A stretch of 64,000 nt of DNA from Amylostereum areolatum (GCA_012932865.1 SAXG01000009.1:357163-421162), one strand, 5' to 3'; positions 1-10,932 are shown, counted from the first letter of the stretch. Notes: generated by a model from the sequence alone, not told the origin. Program-made: numbers and translations.

Positions 1-580
1 CAGGAACGCGTGACATCCTGCGTGTTCAAGGGCTCACCGTGATTTCCGGGATGTATGCTACATATATAGGAAGTGCATCAGAAGAGAACTACCGAAGCGA
101 CGTGTGGCGGTAGCGATAGAGTATAGTATCAGGCTGTCGAACGTGCGCAATTCAGGAGCGTTAGTGCTCGGTACTTACCACCGTGCGTGTTATACTTCTG
201 GATATTGACCAGTGTGCTCGCTGCTGAACGACGCTTGGAGGGGGGTTTGACTTAGAATTTGCGGGTGTCTCACGGCGGGCGCGAGGCTCGCGCGGATTCG
301 AAGCGGCGTGTGGGTGTCGCCGAAACGAGGGCTCAAAAAGTCGCTCCACAGCGCTTGGCGACGGAAAAGCACACCCAATTACCCAAAACGACGCTCCTTT
401 CTTCATGTGTACCGGCGGGTTGAAGAAACGTTTATCAGGTCGGGGGCTTGATAATACATACTCGCAAGTTTTCATCGTCTTTTCTTCCACCCTCTTGACA
501 GTTTCTGCATTCTGGCTCGCGCTTTCCAACTTGTAACTTCCCCCTCGCAAGCTCCCCCGGTAGCCTACGAGAAGCGGACT
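1..580. other. Left-edge intergenic sequence upstream of the MFS gene
   Basis: No protein-like reading frame is convincing here. The longest minus-strand ORF (161-688) has no recognisable composition or motif and runs into the start of the MFS gene. The stretch just before 581 is pyrimidine-rich and probably holds the promoter and 5' UTR of that gene. Confidence 0.4.
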
Positions 581-2861
581 ATGTCCGACATCGAGAAGAG
601 AGACGTGGGTTACGACGCTAAAAACGATCTTCGAGAGGTCTTCCAGCGTCGGAGATGCTTCCAGTGCTGTGCTGGAGCACGACGCCATTCAGAGGGCGGC
701 AATCTCAGCTGCATACGAGGCGAAAAGCCACCTTAGTGCGTCGTTCGTCACTCTACTTGTGGACCCGACTCACTCCCTTGCTCCCAGTTAATGAATGCAT
801 GCAAAATGAGTGCGTAAACCGCCCGTCGCGGGTTCCATGCTTGCTCACGCGCTCACGCCTCTGATGCAGGATCGGCTTCGGAGCATACCAGATCCAAGTC
901 TTCATCCTTACGGGGCTGGGGTGGATGGCAGACAGTACGTGGTCGTGTGTCATATCGGTACCATGGCTAATAAGGTCTGTTGTAGACATATGGTTGCAAG
1001 GCGTAGCTATCGTTCTTCCTCAAGTACAGCAGGAGATGAACCCTTCACACGTTGAGTACACCACGCTCGCCCTCTACGTCGGCCTCATCCTCGGCGCAAG
1101 CTGCTGGGGCGTCCTCGCGGATCTCATCGGTCGCCGGCTCTCCTTCAACATCACTCTCTTCATCGCCGGCGTGTTCGGAATCGCAGCAGGTGCGCCGACG
1201 AACTTCACGGCGTTGGGCGCGCTCGTCGCGTGTGTCGGTTTCGGTGTGGGCGGAAAGTGAGCACCCCCTTTCCATGACGTCGCGTCTTCCAATGTTCTCA
1301 CCCCTTCCCCCGATCACAGTCTTCCGGTCGACGGTGCGATCTTTGGAAGCTTCCATCGTCCCTGTTTTCACTGACTTTCCCTGTGTATGACGTCATGGTC
1401 CTGTAGGTGCGATTTTTCTTCGAGACGGTGCCCCAGTCGCACCAGTGGCTGCTCACCTTGCTTTCGGCGTGGTGGGCTCTCGGCCAGCTGTTCGCGTCTT
1501 TGATCGCGTGGGCGTTCATAGGAAATTTCTCCTGCGATGATAGCATCGCGGCTGGAGAATGTCCGAAGGCGGATAACATGGGTTGGCGGTACACCTTCTA
1601 CACGCTGGGCGCGGTCACCTTCGCGATGTTCATCTTCCGCTTCATCCTCTTCGACCTGCAAGAATCGGCAAAGTACCTCGTCGCGAAAGGTCGCCACGCC
1701 GAAGCCATCGAGGTCCGTACATCTCTTCCTCTCTCTTTTCATGCCGTGTATGCTGATTGACGGCTCCTCACACTGGCAGGTGCTCCACCAGTATTGCGCG
1801 CAAGAACGGGAAAGCGATCACGCTCACCGTGGAGCATTTCGATGCTATTGGCGGGCAGCGCGAGGCGAGCAATTTGACGAAGATGGAGACGATCAGAAAG
1901 TCGCTCACGGGGCTCTCCTTGTGCGCTTTCCAAGTTCCATTTCATTATGCATTTCGTCTCTGACGCTCCAACTCTATAGGTCACATGTGAGGCCGCTTTT
2001 TGCGACGCGTCGTTTGGCCATCAACACCACGATCACTGTTCTGCTATGGGGGTACACACCTCTTCTCTCCTGAGTGTTATAAGTACTAGCTAACGTCGAA
2101 ACGTTCCAGGATCATCGGCCTCGCGTACCCGCTCTTCAACGGCTTCATCACGCTTTACCTTAAAGCGCGCGTGCCAGCGGGCTCTTCGAGCGTCGGAACG
2201 ACGTACCGCAACTACACCATCATCTCCGTGCTCGGCATCCCTGGGTCGATCCTCGCGTGCTTGGTCGTCGACTTGGACGCGCAAGGACAAGTCACGGTTC
2301 GCACTCGGCGGGCGCAAACTCACCATGACGATCACGACCGCGCTGACAGGCGTGTTCTTGTTTCTGTTCACGACGGCGAAGGGCGAGGACGCGGTGCTGG
2401 GATACAACTGCGCGTCTGCATTGACGACGTGAGCTCTCATTCTTCACTCTCCTTCACGCCGACCCACTGAACGTGCCGTTTCACAGGAATGCCGTGAGTT
2501 CCCTGATTGTGTTGTGTGTGGCAGGACACATTTATTGATTTCTTGCATGCAGATGTACGGCGTGTTGTACGCGTACACGCCCGAGGTGTTTCCCGCACCT
2601 CATCGCGGGACAGGCGACGCCATCGCGTCCGCGTTCAACCGCATCACAGGTCTCCTTGCGCCCATCATCAAAATCGCCACCACCAGCGGAGGCGCCACCA
2701 CATCCGCGGCGAACGGGTAAGCTACCCGCTCCTTCTACTCTTGCTGGACCTTTCTAACGCGTACACTTAGTCCGATCTTCGTGTCTGCGTCGCTGTTCAT
2801 GGCCGCTTCGGCGCTTATGATGCTCCTGCCTATCGAGACGGCCGGAAAGGCCGCGCTTTGA
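581..2861 (+). CDS. MFS transporter (SVOP-like, general substrate), frame interrupted in this sequence
   Basis: The translated pieces form a 12-helix major facilitator of the fungal SVOP-like sugar/organic-acid group. It should be a plasma-membrane solute transporter of unknown substrate. Pieces in order: GLGWMADN then IWLQGVAIVLPQVQQE (intron 935-985), LGASCWGVLADLIGRR (the signature loop between helices 2 and 3), a tiny exon giving LPVDGAIF, SHQWLLTLLSAWWALGQL, MGWRYTFYTLGAVTF, LQESAKYLVAKGR, LFATRRLAINTTITVLLWG, YAYTPEVFPAPHRGTGDA and a C-terminus ending MMLLPIETAGKAAL. The family-consistent protein needs a frame change near 640, 1412 (a run of five T), 1795 and 2273; the last three look like single extra bases. 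The start ATG (581, MSDIEKRD) fits the family, but the first intron junction does not close in phase. It could be a decaying gene; sequence error is more likely because other conserved genes here show the same thing. It lies 1.6 kb before an FAD monooxygenase on the same strand. Confidence 0.8.
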
Positions 2862-4449
2862 TGAAGGGCCTGGCTCGCGCTTGTGTTGTGAGCAAAGGAG
2901 CTTTGCGCTCGACGAGCCCCGAATGGGCTCGCTTCGCAGTTTCGACTGCTGCAAACCTGGATACGCTCTCGTTCGTAAGGACAGTGTGGAGCCTAGTATG
3001 CCGTGCCGTACGCGTCGTACGTCGTACAAGCAGCACGTCGCGACGTTTTCTTTGGAGTAGTTTGAAATGTGAATGTGGTGTCATTCTCTTGACATGCTTC
3101 GTCTCTTGAGGTGCTGGGGTGGATAATCCACGTAACACTGAACAGAGAACAAGCCTCTCGAGTGCTGAGTACTTGAGTTCAATGAGTTGTGCAATCGTTC
3201 GCAAAAGCGCCGGCTCGTCGTCAGTCGATCATGGGACCGGGGACGCGATGCCCTATATGGAAGGTAGGCTCCGCTGGTCCGGCCGGTGCCCTGACCTGCA
3301 CTCCTCCTTGCAAGTAAGTAGTAAGTTAGTACTGGCAATCTTCGCCCTTCTTCTGTCACCGACGTCGACACCTTAGAATTCGAAGTTTAGAACCCCTCAA
3401 ACTTGGTAAAGACAGGGAAGGGCAAACGACGGAGCTTCTTCGTTGACTCGATTCCAATTTCAATTTTTATTTGAAGCACCGGTCTCGAGGCCCACAACCG
3501 GTAAGTATGTATGTGACAAGCCTTCTCAGCTTCACGCAGCTTGAAGCCTCCCAAGCTTCAGAGCTTCAGCTTCAAGTTCAACAGCCTTCAACGGTTCTTT
3601 TCGCTCGACCTTACGATAATCCATCCAAAATCATCGATCAATGCGCGAAGTCGAACACTAGGGGCCAAAGTAGTCTTCACGCCACCATCAATGAGTAGGG
3701 TGCGTCCTGGCGCGTCCATCCTTCGCCGGAACTCCGACATGTAGTCATTTGATACGTTCTTCTATCATAGCTAATACACGTTGTCCACGATGCTCGGCTG
3801 CAAAACGCTGCATAATTAGACCTCACAGCAACGCCGAACGTATCTGACGGATTCTCTCCGACGATTGTATCATCGTGTCCTCTCCGAGTCGGCGCCGTTT
3901 TCTGTTCGTACTGCATATCAGGAGTCTGGGCTCACGGACCTACGGAGGGAAATCGACGGGCGGGGACTTCAATACAGAAGCCGGACGATGCGCCTGGTGG
4001 GCGGTACCAGCTGGTACCAGCTGGTACCTTGGATCTGAGACATGCTCCTCTCAATTTATCTCAGTCCTGCAGTGACGTTTCTCCCCCCGTAGTCGCTCCG
4101 GCGGGGGTTCAGCCATGTTATAATATCCTTGGGGCCTCTCTTTTCCTCTCCTCCCCGTCTTCTTGAAGTTCTCCTTCACACACACAAGACATATTTCATT
4201 GCCACCCGAAAGGTGCGTAACGACCACTGACGATTGCCAGGGCTCCGCCCAGCCTCGTCTTTGAAATAGAACGCTTAACGGGACTGCGGCACATTTGGCT
4301 CCTAAATAATACCAACATCGCGGAAGCAAATCCCCTCTCCTCTGCTCTCATATACCCACTTCTCCCTGTCCTGCCCCCGATCTCTCAGCCCATTGCCTCA
4401 ATAGCTACCTTTCGGGGCTCCTGATACCCTTCACGACCTTACGACGAAA
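2862..4449. other. 1.6 kb intergenic region between MFS and monooxygenase genes
   Basis: No gene seen on either strand. It contains a loose cluster of TTCAAGCTT/CTTCAAC-like words around 3530-3595 and a short tandem of GGTACCAGCT at 4003-4028. The last 250 bases are pyrimidine-rich and run to the monooxygenase ATG at 4450, so they probably hold its promoter and leader. Confidence 0.45.
4003..4028. repeat. Short tandem of a 10-bp KpnI/PvuII-like unit
   Basis: The unit GGTACCAGCT occurs two and a half times in a row. GGTACC is itself palindromic and AGCT joins the units, so the block is also an inverted repeat. It lies in the intergenic region about 420 bp before the monooxygenase start; no function is known. 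Confidence 0.7.
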
Positions 4450-6362
4450 ATGGCACCCATCGATTTCCCGGTCAAGTCTGCCGCAAAGTCTATCGATTTC
4501 CTCATCATAGGCGGCGGTCTGACGGGCCTCATGTGCGCGATCACCCTCCGAACCGTTGGTCATCGCGTGACGCTTGTCGAGAAAGTGGCGAGCGTCGAAG
4601 AGGTGAGTGTCCCCGTTTCTCTTCGGAGTCCTCGTCGCTCTTCAGAAAGACCTGACGGTTAACAGATACCCGCCTTCTTCCGTGGAATGATGCTGCCGCC
4701 CAACATGACCAAGCTCTACAATCGCTGGGGGATGGAGGACATAACGACGAATGCGGGTCTCGCATCAGTGCAGCTCATCCTGAAGCGCTGTAAGCATTTC
4801 ACTCCATCTAGTCTTGGCGATGCATCCGGAGCGCGTGGCTGAAGTCTCTGTGGTTTTCCAGGGGAAACTGGGGACCTGCTAGGCATACACAAATGGGATC
4901 AGGAGATGCTGGAAGAGTCTGGCGGAAAGTTCACCTACCTGACAGTACGTATGACGTCCTCTCAGCCTTTCCTAGCTCGACCCACACGTCTATACAGTAC
5001 CCTTACTTGTGGACGACGCTCCTCAACACTGCGAAGGAGCTCGGTGCGGACATTCGCCTAGGCACGGAGGCCGTGTCCGTTGGAGAAGATGGCCAGTCGG
5101 TCGAGCTGAACTCCGGGGAGACGCTGAACGCGGATGTAGTCGTCGGGGCGGGCGGTCCCCAGGGAATTTGTCGCAAGTTGCTTGCAAAGGACCACGGACC
5201 GCCGACGCCGACAGGGAGGGCGGTGTATGTGTGCGTGCGCAACATCTTTTCCCTTGTTTCCAGCGTCGCTCACGTCCTTCTGTCCTCAGAGTCACCATCG
5301 CGGCGGAGCGGATGCATGCGGACCCAGAGCTCGCAGAGTTCGTGAAATACGATGCCGTGAGTTCATTCCCCTGCGCCTTTGCTTTGTATTTTGACGCACC
5401 CGTTTGCGATGTAGAAGTATCAACGCACATGGTTTGGCCATAATTATGGCACGGTAACCCACCCAACGGTGCGTATCCCATTCGCGCTCCTTGGGCCTCA
5501 CGCTAATGATTATGTATTTCTACAGAATGCGGAAGGCGATTATGCTCTATACATCCACGCACCCGAAGGGGACACGCCTTTGTCGCCGCAATGGACACCT
5601 GTAGCCAAAGAAGAAGTGATGGAATGGATCGCGACGGCCGAGCCAAGGTACTATCCACCGGATTTCTGCCCGTCCCGCTTGGAAGATAGTGTTGACGGAC
5701 GTGTGTATACAGGGTGAAAAAGCTCGTCAGCCTCTCGTCTGCTGTATGTCGAGCGCAACTCGCCGAGTACGAAGACTTGGAGGACTGGGTTGCGGACAAT
5801 GGCCATGTCGTTGTCGTCGGGGAAGAAGCACACCCGTACCCTGTCCGTCTTCCTTCCTTTTCCGCCCCCACTCTCCCGATCTGACCAGAATGCCCCTCAG
5901 CCTGGCCCCGTCAACAGCTACGCCATGGGCGTCGAGGACGCCGCGGTTCTTGCCACGCTCTTCTCCCACTTGCACGACGAGGAACAGATTCCGAGCCTGC
6001 TCCACGCCTTCCAAGAGCTCCGCCAGGAACGCTGCCTGAACATCCGACTCGTCGATGTCGGCAACATACATTTCATAACCCTCCCCGACGGTCGTGAGGC
6101 TGATGAGCGCGATAAAGCCTTACGCGCGCGCCAGGCAGCGGGCAGGAACGTTCTCCTGACCGACGTGAACGACGCGGGCATTGCAGACCTCTGGACGGAG
6201 CACCGGGTCGTGTTCGGATACGACGCCCTGGGCGAAGCGGATAACTGGTGGGTGCAATGGGGACTTCTGCGTGAGCGGGCACAACGACCGGACATTCGAG
6301 GTTTGGGAGATATGGTGTTCGGGCACGGGGTGCGGGTGATGAAAGAGGTTGTCCTCTCATAG
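4450..6362 (+). CDS. FAD-dependent monooxygenase (salicylate hydroxylase/aromatic hydroxylase-like)
   Basis: Single-component flavin hydroxylase of the PHBH fold. The family uses NAD(P)H and O2 to hydroxylate aromatic or related substrates in the cytosol. It opens MAPIDFPVKS at 4450, followed by the FAD-binding fold IIGGGLTGLM (residues about 19-28). Splicing through about nine short introns gives one open frame without any indel: first intron from 4603 to 4665, then exons with FRGMMLPPNMTKL, YPYLWTTLLNTAKELGADI, VVVGAGGPQGICRKLL, RTWFGHNYGTV, GHVVVVGEEAHPYP, GPVNSYAMGVEDAAVLATLF and the end VMKEVVLS. Two normally conserved sites are altered: the DG motif reads GAGGPQG instead of GADG, and the second flavin motif reads GEEAHP instead of GDAAHP. 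It may therefore act on an unusual substrate. It follows the MFS gene on the same strand, and an uptake-plus-oxidation pairing is possible but unproven. Confidence 0.85.
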
Positions 6363-6868
6363 CCCGAGAGTGGACAAACGTAGACGGAACGGTATAGTCT
6401 ATTCATGATTGTACGATGTGTGCAGTCTTCTTCCGATTTGGGTTCTGGAGGTATTTGTGATGGAGCCACAGAAGTAATGATTTGCTTGTATTTGCTGGAC
6501 GAAGAGCTTGTTGGAACGTAATGTACGAGTACAGTTGGGCGTCGACCTCCTCCTGGTTGATATCGAAGCTAAGCACCCCTTTGCCAAGGCGTTAGCGTTG
6601 CACTATGCAATAAAGCCCGAGGAAGCAAGGTAGTCGCAGTGATGTGCGCTTCCCAGGCGGCATCCTTGGAAAGGCGTGTCTCGCTCGGGTGGCCTCCTAG
6701 AGTTCAAATATGTTACGGGGGTGTGGAGAATGAGAAGAAGGTTGGGCTAAAGACGTCGAGGGTCAGACGGTGACGAAGAAGGGTGGCGGACACACATACC
6801 CCGTTGTGTAACAGCTCCGGTACACAAGGTGCTTCTCTCAACGACTCTTTATCCCTCGGCTGATCGCT
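6363..6868. other. Convergent 3' intergenic region
   Basis: It lies between the stop of the monooxygenase (+) and the stop of the Alba gene (-). No protein-like frame is seen. It presumably holds both 3' UTRs. Confidence 0.5.
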
Positions 6869-7805
6869 CTACTTATCCTTCTCCTTCTCCAAGCCCTTTC
6901 CTTTCCCCTTCCCTTTTGTTTCCCCTTGGCCTTCACCCGCGCCTTCGCCATTTGCCTGTGTAGCCTCGGTACTTTTTTTCATCTTCTTCTTCAGGCGACC
7001 TCGAGCCGACTTGGACATTTTTCGCTTTTCCGGGCGTTGCGCTCTGTACTGCGTGGTGAGGGATCGTGGGGATAGAAAGAAGGGTCGTTCTTACGTTGCG
7101 GCGGGGGCAAGTGAGGGTAGTTCTTTGCGGCAGAGAGTTACTTTCATATAAGGCGTCCTCTGAATACGAACACTACGGTCACATCGGTATGAGAATAGGT
7201 ATGCAGAAGGGCTGGAAAGAACGTACTTTTTTGTGCCCTCAAGCGCGGCGACCAGCATCTTCGCCCGGTCCCCTGCGCCTCCTGGGGCATCGGCACCCTC
7301 CGCGACATCGCCCGCAACTGCCTCCAGGCATCCGAGCTCGTTATATTGGAAGAGGCCTACGAGCCCACCCTCCGCTGTCGGCGATTTGAGATACTCGCGT
7401 TTGATGATCTCAACGACAGAGACGAGTTTGGGTATGGCAGTTGTCGACGGCGAGATCTTCTTCTTCCCTTTTGTCGGATCAGTCTTTAATTCAGAGACCA
7501 TTTCCTCGTCGCTGTGATCTTCCTCAGCCTCTTCTTCCCTGCGGTCGTCCACGACTTCACGCGCTTTCGTCGGTTCCTTGGGTGGTGCGGGAAGTGTATG
7601 CAGAGCGAGTGGCCGCTCCGCGTTTTCCTACACGACAGAAGTTATTCGGAGTTCTAGTCACATAGTGTAGGTATGACCGTACCGCGAAGAACTTGAGAGC
7701 GAAGTCTACCCAAAAGTTGATTTTGCCACCGGAGGTGATGCGAATCTCGTGCGCGTTCAGAGACGAAGACCCCGGGAATGTCGCAGGCTCTTCTTGCGTG
7801 GCCAT
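6869..7805 (-). CDS. Alba-domain RNA/DNA-binding protein
   Basis: Small basic nucleic-acid-binding protein of the Alba family (relatives include RNase P/MRP subunits). Four exons join cleanly: 7683-7805, 7227-7627, 7095-7157 and 6869-7043. The N-terminal exon holds the Alba start (NAHEIRITSGGKINFWVDFA); an acidic insert follows (REEEAEEDHSDEE), then KLVSVVEIIKREYLKS, then TPYMKVTLCRKELP, and a strongly basic tail (KMSKSARGRLKKKMKKS) ending in Gly-Lys repeats. The acceptor of the last intron was chosen because only TACAG (ending 7044) keeps the basic tail in frame. It is transcribed divergently from the Ser-rich gene at 8104, across about 300 bp. The family assignment is firm; the RNase P role is inference. 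Confidence 0.8.
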
Positions 7806-7872
7806 CACAGATGTTTACAGCAGTGTTCCTTGGAGTCCTGGTTGAAATGAATACGAAGTAGATGATGCTAGG

Positions 7873-7900
7873 ACGTTGAACGTTGAACGTTGAACGTTGA
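7873..7900. repeat. Four tandem copies of heptamer ACGTTGA
   Basis: Perfect 7-bp tandem in the divergent promoter between the Alba and Ser-rich genes, followed by two decayed copies to about 7917. The same heptamer recurs at 33148-33168, and a related one (GCTTCAA) at 11087-11114. Confidence 0.9.
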
Positions 7901-8043
7901 AATTGAAACGTTGAAACTTGAGACGCGTCAGTGACGCGTCGCGTCGGGACGGGTACTCGGCCCGGGCATCCGCCCAACAGTTTCGTACTACGTCGAAAGG
8001 CGCGGACTTGTCCTCGACCATCACCATCACCTCATCGCTCTCA

Positions 8044-8077
<34 letters not shown>

Positions 8078-8078
8078 T
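8044..8078. repeat. (TCG)n trinucleotide microsatellite
   Basis: About 11-12 uninterrupted TCG units just before the ATG at 8104. The frame stays open through it back to 7918, so an upstream start would make it a poly-serine tract. With the start at 8104 it is in the 5' leader. Confidence 0.9.
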
Positions 8079-8103
8079 TTCGCCGACTCTCTCTTCAAAA
8101 AAT

Positions 8104-9603
8104 ATGAGCGCTCGCCAGCCGTTTGTTCCATCCCGTCCTGCCTCTCGTCCATCGCACCTCTCTCCAGGGCCCATCCACACTCCGCGTCCTGCTCGTCCTG
8201 GAACTGCCGATCCTGGCGACTCCTCTAAATCGACCACGCTGACATCCCATTCGGTTCCGGCATTCAACCTCTCGGGCTTCATGAAGAAGGCCAGGACGAA
8301 CGCCGGCGAAAAAGGCGCGTCTCATATCTCCCTCGGTGGACCCGGCTCGAGCAAAAAACGCGTCGATGACACCCTTGTGCGTCCCCCGACGCGTCTCGGA
8401 AACCCCCAAGTATCCGAGTCCAGCGACCCTGGATTCAAAACACCGCCTCTTCCCATTCGCGATGCGCATATATCCAGTCCTGTATCTCGCACGAGCCCCT
8501 CCGACCTCCAGCACATGTCTAAACACAACGGCCATTCCGTTGGACTCAGCCCCTTCGCCCCTCCTTCGCTGCGGCAGATGAACAACGCCCTGGGCCACCT
8601 GGGCCATCTGGATCAGGCTGGTCAAAACTCTGACCCCAACGCAACAGACGAAGTGCTGGAAATCGACCACAACGACGACAGCGGCTATTTCTCGGCTTCC
8701 ACCTCTACTGATTTCTTTCTCCGTGGAGCTCCTGGAAGTCCTTTCGATACCGACACCCTGGAGGACATGAAAGAGGCGCATACACGCAAGAACAAACGCT
8801 CGACAGGGCCAAGGGACATCGTGGGAGGCGGAAGCGGGTATCAGGCCAAACGGTTCAAGTCCAACGATGCCGCGTACGAGGATAACTATCAGCAGGGCCA
8901 AGATCATGGTCAAAACCACGGCCGCGATGAATATATGCGTCATCCTCCCCAACGACGTCCTACCCAACACCAGCCACAGCACCACCAAGCAGCTCAGCCG
9001 CAGCCCACCTTCTTCAATGCCTCCGCGCCCGTCATGTCAGACAACGGCCAACACCAGCATCCGCAACATCTGGATTTGGGCACACTCACCGTGACTGGAT
9101 TGGAGGCCTCGCCCGCTGAGGCTGCACACCTTGTAGCCATACATGAGCGTGGTTCGGCGCGCTGGGCAGACGCGACTCTGGACGAGTGGCGCGAGGGTGC
9201 CGAAGAGCTCAAGAAGCGCTGGTCGGAACTGTTGAGCATGGTGCGTCCGGTGGTCTTGTTCGTTGCGTGTCCCGTCGCTCATTCCAAGTCTACCGCTCCG
9301 ACAGGCTATAGATCACATAATGTGCGTGTCAATACGTTTGGCCTTTGGCCATATTCTGCTCCTTCACGGCGCCGCTGCTCTACATGTCCGATCGGTCTTT
9401 CTGAGTATGCCTCCTCACAATGTTACCCCGCTTGCGCGTACAGGGATAGGACGGCTTGCTACGCAAACCTACACGCGCGTGCGGCGGATCATCAATCTCA
9501 GCTCATGGAACGCTCCGAGCAGCTTCAGGAAGCCCGCGAGGAGTTTGCCCGCGAAAGCGGAAAGGTGGCAGGTGGTATCGGACCGTTCGGCGGCGGATTG
9601 TAG
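8104..9603 (+). CDS. Ser/Pro/Gln/His-rich protein with C-terminal coiled coil (Ecm11-like, tentative)
   Basis: I do not recognise the N-terminal three quarters. It is low-complexity (Ser, Pro, Gln, His), contains KRKNKRST-like basic patches and a His/Gln-rich stretch near residues 290-320, and looks disordered and nuclear. The C-terminal part, WADATLDEWREGAEELKKRW followed later by QLMERSEQLQEAREEFARE, is a charged helical region resembling the Ecm11 C-terminal domain (meiotic chromosome protein), but the match is by eye only. The ATG at 8104 (MSARQPFVPS) was chosen over the upstream open frame because it has a purine-rich context and the region before it is microsatellite. Introns probably lie between about 9241 and 9440; that stretch happens to be open in frame, so their exact borders are uncertain. 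The stop is at 9601. Confidence 0.6.
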   Translation: MSARQPFVPSRPASRPSHLSPGPIHTPRPARPGTADPGDSSKSTTLTSHSVPAFNLSGFMKKARTNAGEKGASHISLGGPGSSKKRVDDTLVRPPTRLGNPQVSESSDPGFKTPPLPIRDAHISSPVSRTSPSDLQHMSKHNGHSVGLSPFAPPSLRQMNNALGHLGHLDQAGQNSDPNATDEVLEIDHNDDSGYFSASTSTDFFLRGAPGSPFDTDTLEDMKEAHTRKNKRSTGPRDIVGGGSGYQAKRFKSNDAAYEDNYQQGQDHGQNHGRDEYMRHPPQRRPTQHQPQHHQAAQPQPTFFNASAPVMSDNGQHQHPQHLDLGTLTVTGLEASPAEAAHLVAIHERGSARWADATLDEWREGAEELKKRWSELLSMVRPVVLFVACPVAHSKSTAPTGYRSHNVRVNTFGLWPYSAPSRRRCSTCPIGLSEYASSQCYPACAYRDRTACYANLHARAADHQSQLMERSEQLQEAREEFARESGKVAGGIGPFGGGL

Positions 9604-10059
9604 TCGACGAGGATCGCAATTTCGTACCGGGGGACAAGGTTCTGCCAATAGGATGTTTCTTGGACAGTGCCTCTTGGACAACTTCTGCTCGCATATGCTT
9701 TTGTCTCTCTATGTCGGTTTTCTCTTTTTGCAACATTTCTTATGTGGCCACCTCGTCCCCGTTCGGTGTGTCTATTGTTCTCCCGTCTCCCCATGTACCA
9801 CTACCACACGCAACCCGTCGTCAGGCGATTTCATTGGTGGCACTGCGCTCGTGGCCTCTTCGCCACCATTATCTTGGTCGTTCTCGCAAGATGAAAGGAC
9901 AGTGAACAACCCGTTGGCCAGCCTCTTCATTTCCCAGAGGCCTGCCTCATCTTGCCTCGCGGGATGAACAGTTGTATAAAACGGTCTCTCTCGTTCTGCA
10001 TCCTAACTCCCAACCCCCTCCCCCAGCCCCATCTTACAACCCCAAACAAACCACCGACC
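9604..10059. other. Intergenic region with 3' UTR and promoter
   Basis: No gene seen. It contains the 3' UTR of the Ser-rich gene and, at its right end, the promoter of the gene at 10060 with a clear TATA box. Confidence 0.5.
9975..9980 (+). promoter_or_regulatory. TATA box of the gene at 10060
   Basis: TATAAA lies 80-85 bp before the ATG at 10060, followed by a C/T-rich leader (CCCCTCCCCCAGCCCC) typical of highly expressed fungal genes. Confidence 0.55.
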
Positions 10060-10932
10060 ATGTCCTCTTTCTGCATCTCGCCATCCGAGACCTATCTCAA
10101 CCATTCCAACCCCCAACCCCCCGCATATTCCCACCCTCCCCCTATGAGTTTCAAGGACATTGTCGCCCTTTCCCAGGTCCCTCAGGCTTCCCCGCACGGA
10201 AATTTGCCGGATGGTATAAAGATAGGCCTTCCCCGCAAGAGCACAGACCTGCTCTGCGGTGACGCGCTGGGCCCGTGCGACGACGATTCATGGCATCGTG
10301 GGATGGAATCCTGGATTGTGCCGTTGCGCCCCTCTAACCCGCAACCATGTGGCTCGCTGGATGTATTTTTCTTCTCAAAGAAAGGGAACGCGCCGGGCGT
10401 TTCGTTGCGGGACGCGATAGAAGGAAAGGACATCGTCGAGGGTACAGGTGAGACGTTCAGAACGTGGGACAAGTCCGCGAGGTTGATTCCTTACGTGAGT
10501 CTTGTATTCTTTCTATTGTTCTGTTTCGTTGATGTGCGGCGTTGGTATAGTGGCCGGGTTATCCTCACGTTATGGATGTGAACAAGAGCTCCGTTCTTAC
10601 CTTCTTCAACACCATTTCGTTCACCGCCATCGCTGTACAGGTGGGCCGCATTATGTTCCCCCTGCTCGAGGCAAGTCTCCCCAGCTTCTCTTTGGCCTCT
10701 ACTCATTCTAATACATGGTTTATAGGAGTGCATCGACAAGCAAAGAAACATCAGAAGATGCCCGGAGGAGTTGCCCGACGCGAGGGAAAATGCTTTTTAC
10801 TTCGCTCATTCTCGTGTAGGCCTTGCCGGTATTGATATCAGGCAAGTGCGCCTGGTCAAACTATCCACGACGGACGGGAAAAAGTACTGGCCCGAGTTCT
10901 GCGTTGTCGCGCCCAAGTCCAAGCCCGAGTAG
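10060..10932 (+). CDS. Hypothetical basidiomycete protein with a GC-AG intron
   Basis: Family not recognised. The start (ACCGACCATG) lies behind a TATA box. The N-terminus is Pro/Ser-rich (NPQPPAYSHPPPMSFKDIV). The body has SFKDIVALSQVP, GLPRKSTDLLCGDALGPCDD, DVFFFSKKGN, then after a GT-AG intron WPGYPHVMDVNKSSVLTFFN and VGRIMFPLLEE. The second intron (10671-10725) uses the non-canonical donor GCAAGT. The last exon ends KYWPEFCVVAPKSKPE. No signal peptide or transmembrane segment is evident, suggesting a soluble cytosolic protein of about 240 residues. Reading frame and splice phases close without indels, so it is a real gene; its function is unknown. Confidence 0.7.

Noticed and set aside
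161..688. Minus-strand ORF of 175 codons at the left edge
   Set aside because: It overlaps the 5' part of the MFS gene in antisense and has no recognisable domain.
581..2861. MFS gene as a true pseudogene
   Set aside because: The same kind of +1 break occurs in essential genes such as RIX7, so decay of this one gene is not needed to explain it; kept as a disrupted reading rather than a called pseudogene.
8095..8988. Long minus-strand ORF of 297 codons
   Set aside because: It is antisense to the Ser-rich gene, whose codon pattern and ATG context are better. The antisense ORF has no motif and runs through the repeat-rich sequence by composition.
10538..10570. Second tRNA-like word (GTTGGTATAGTGGCCGGG)
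   Set aside because: It is the intron acceptor (GTATAG) and following exon of the gene at 10060; no cloverleaf.
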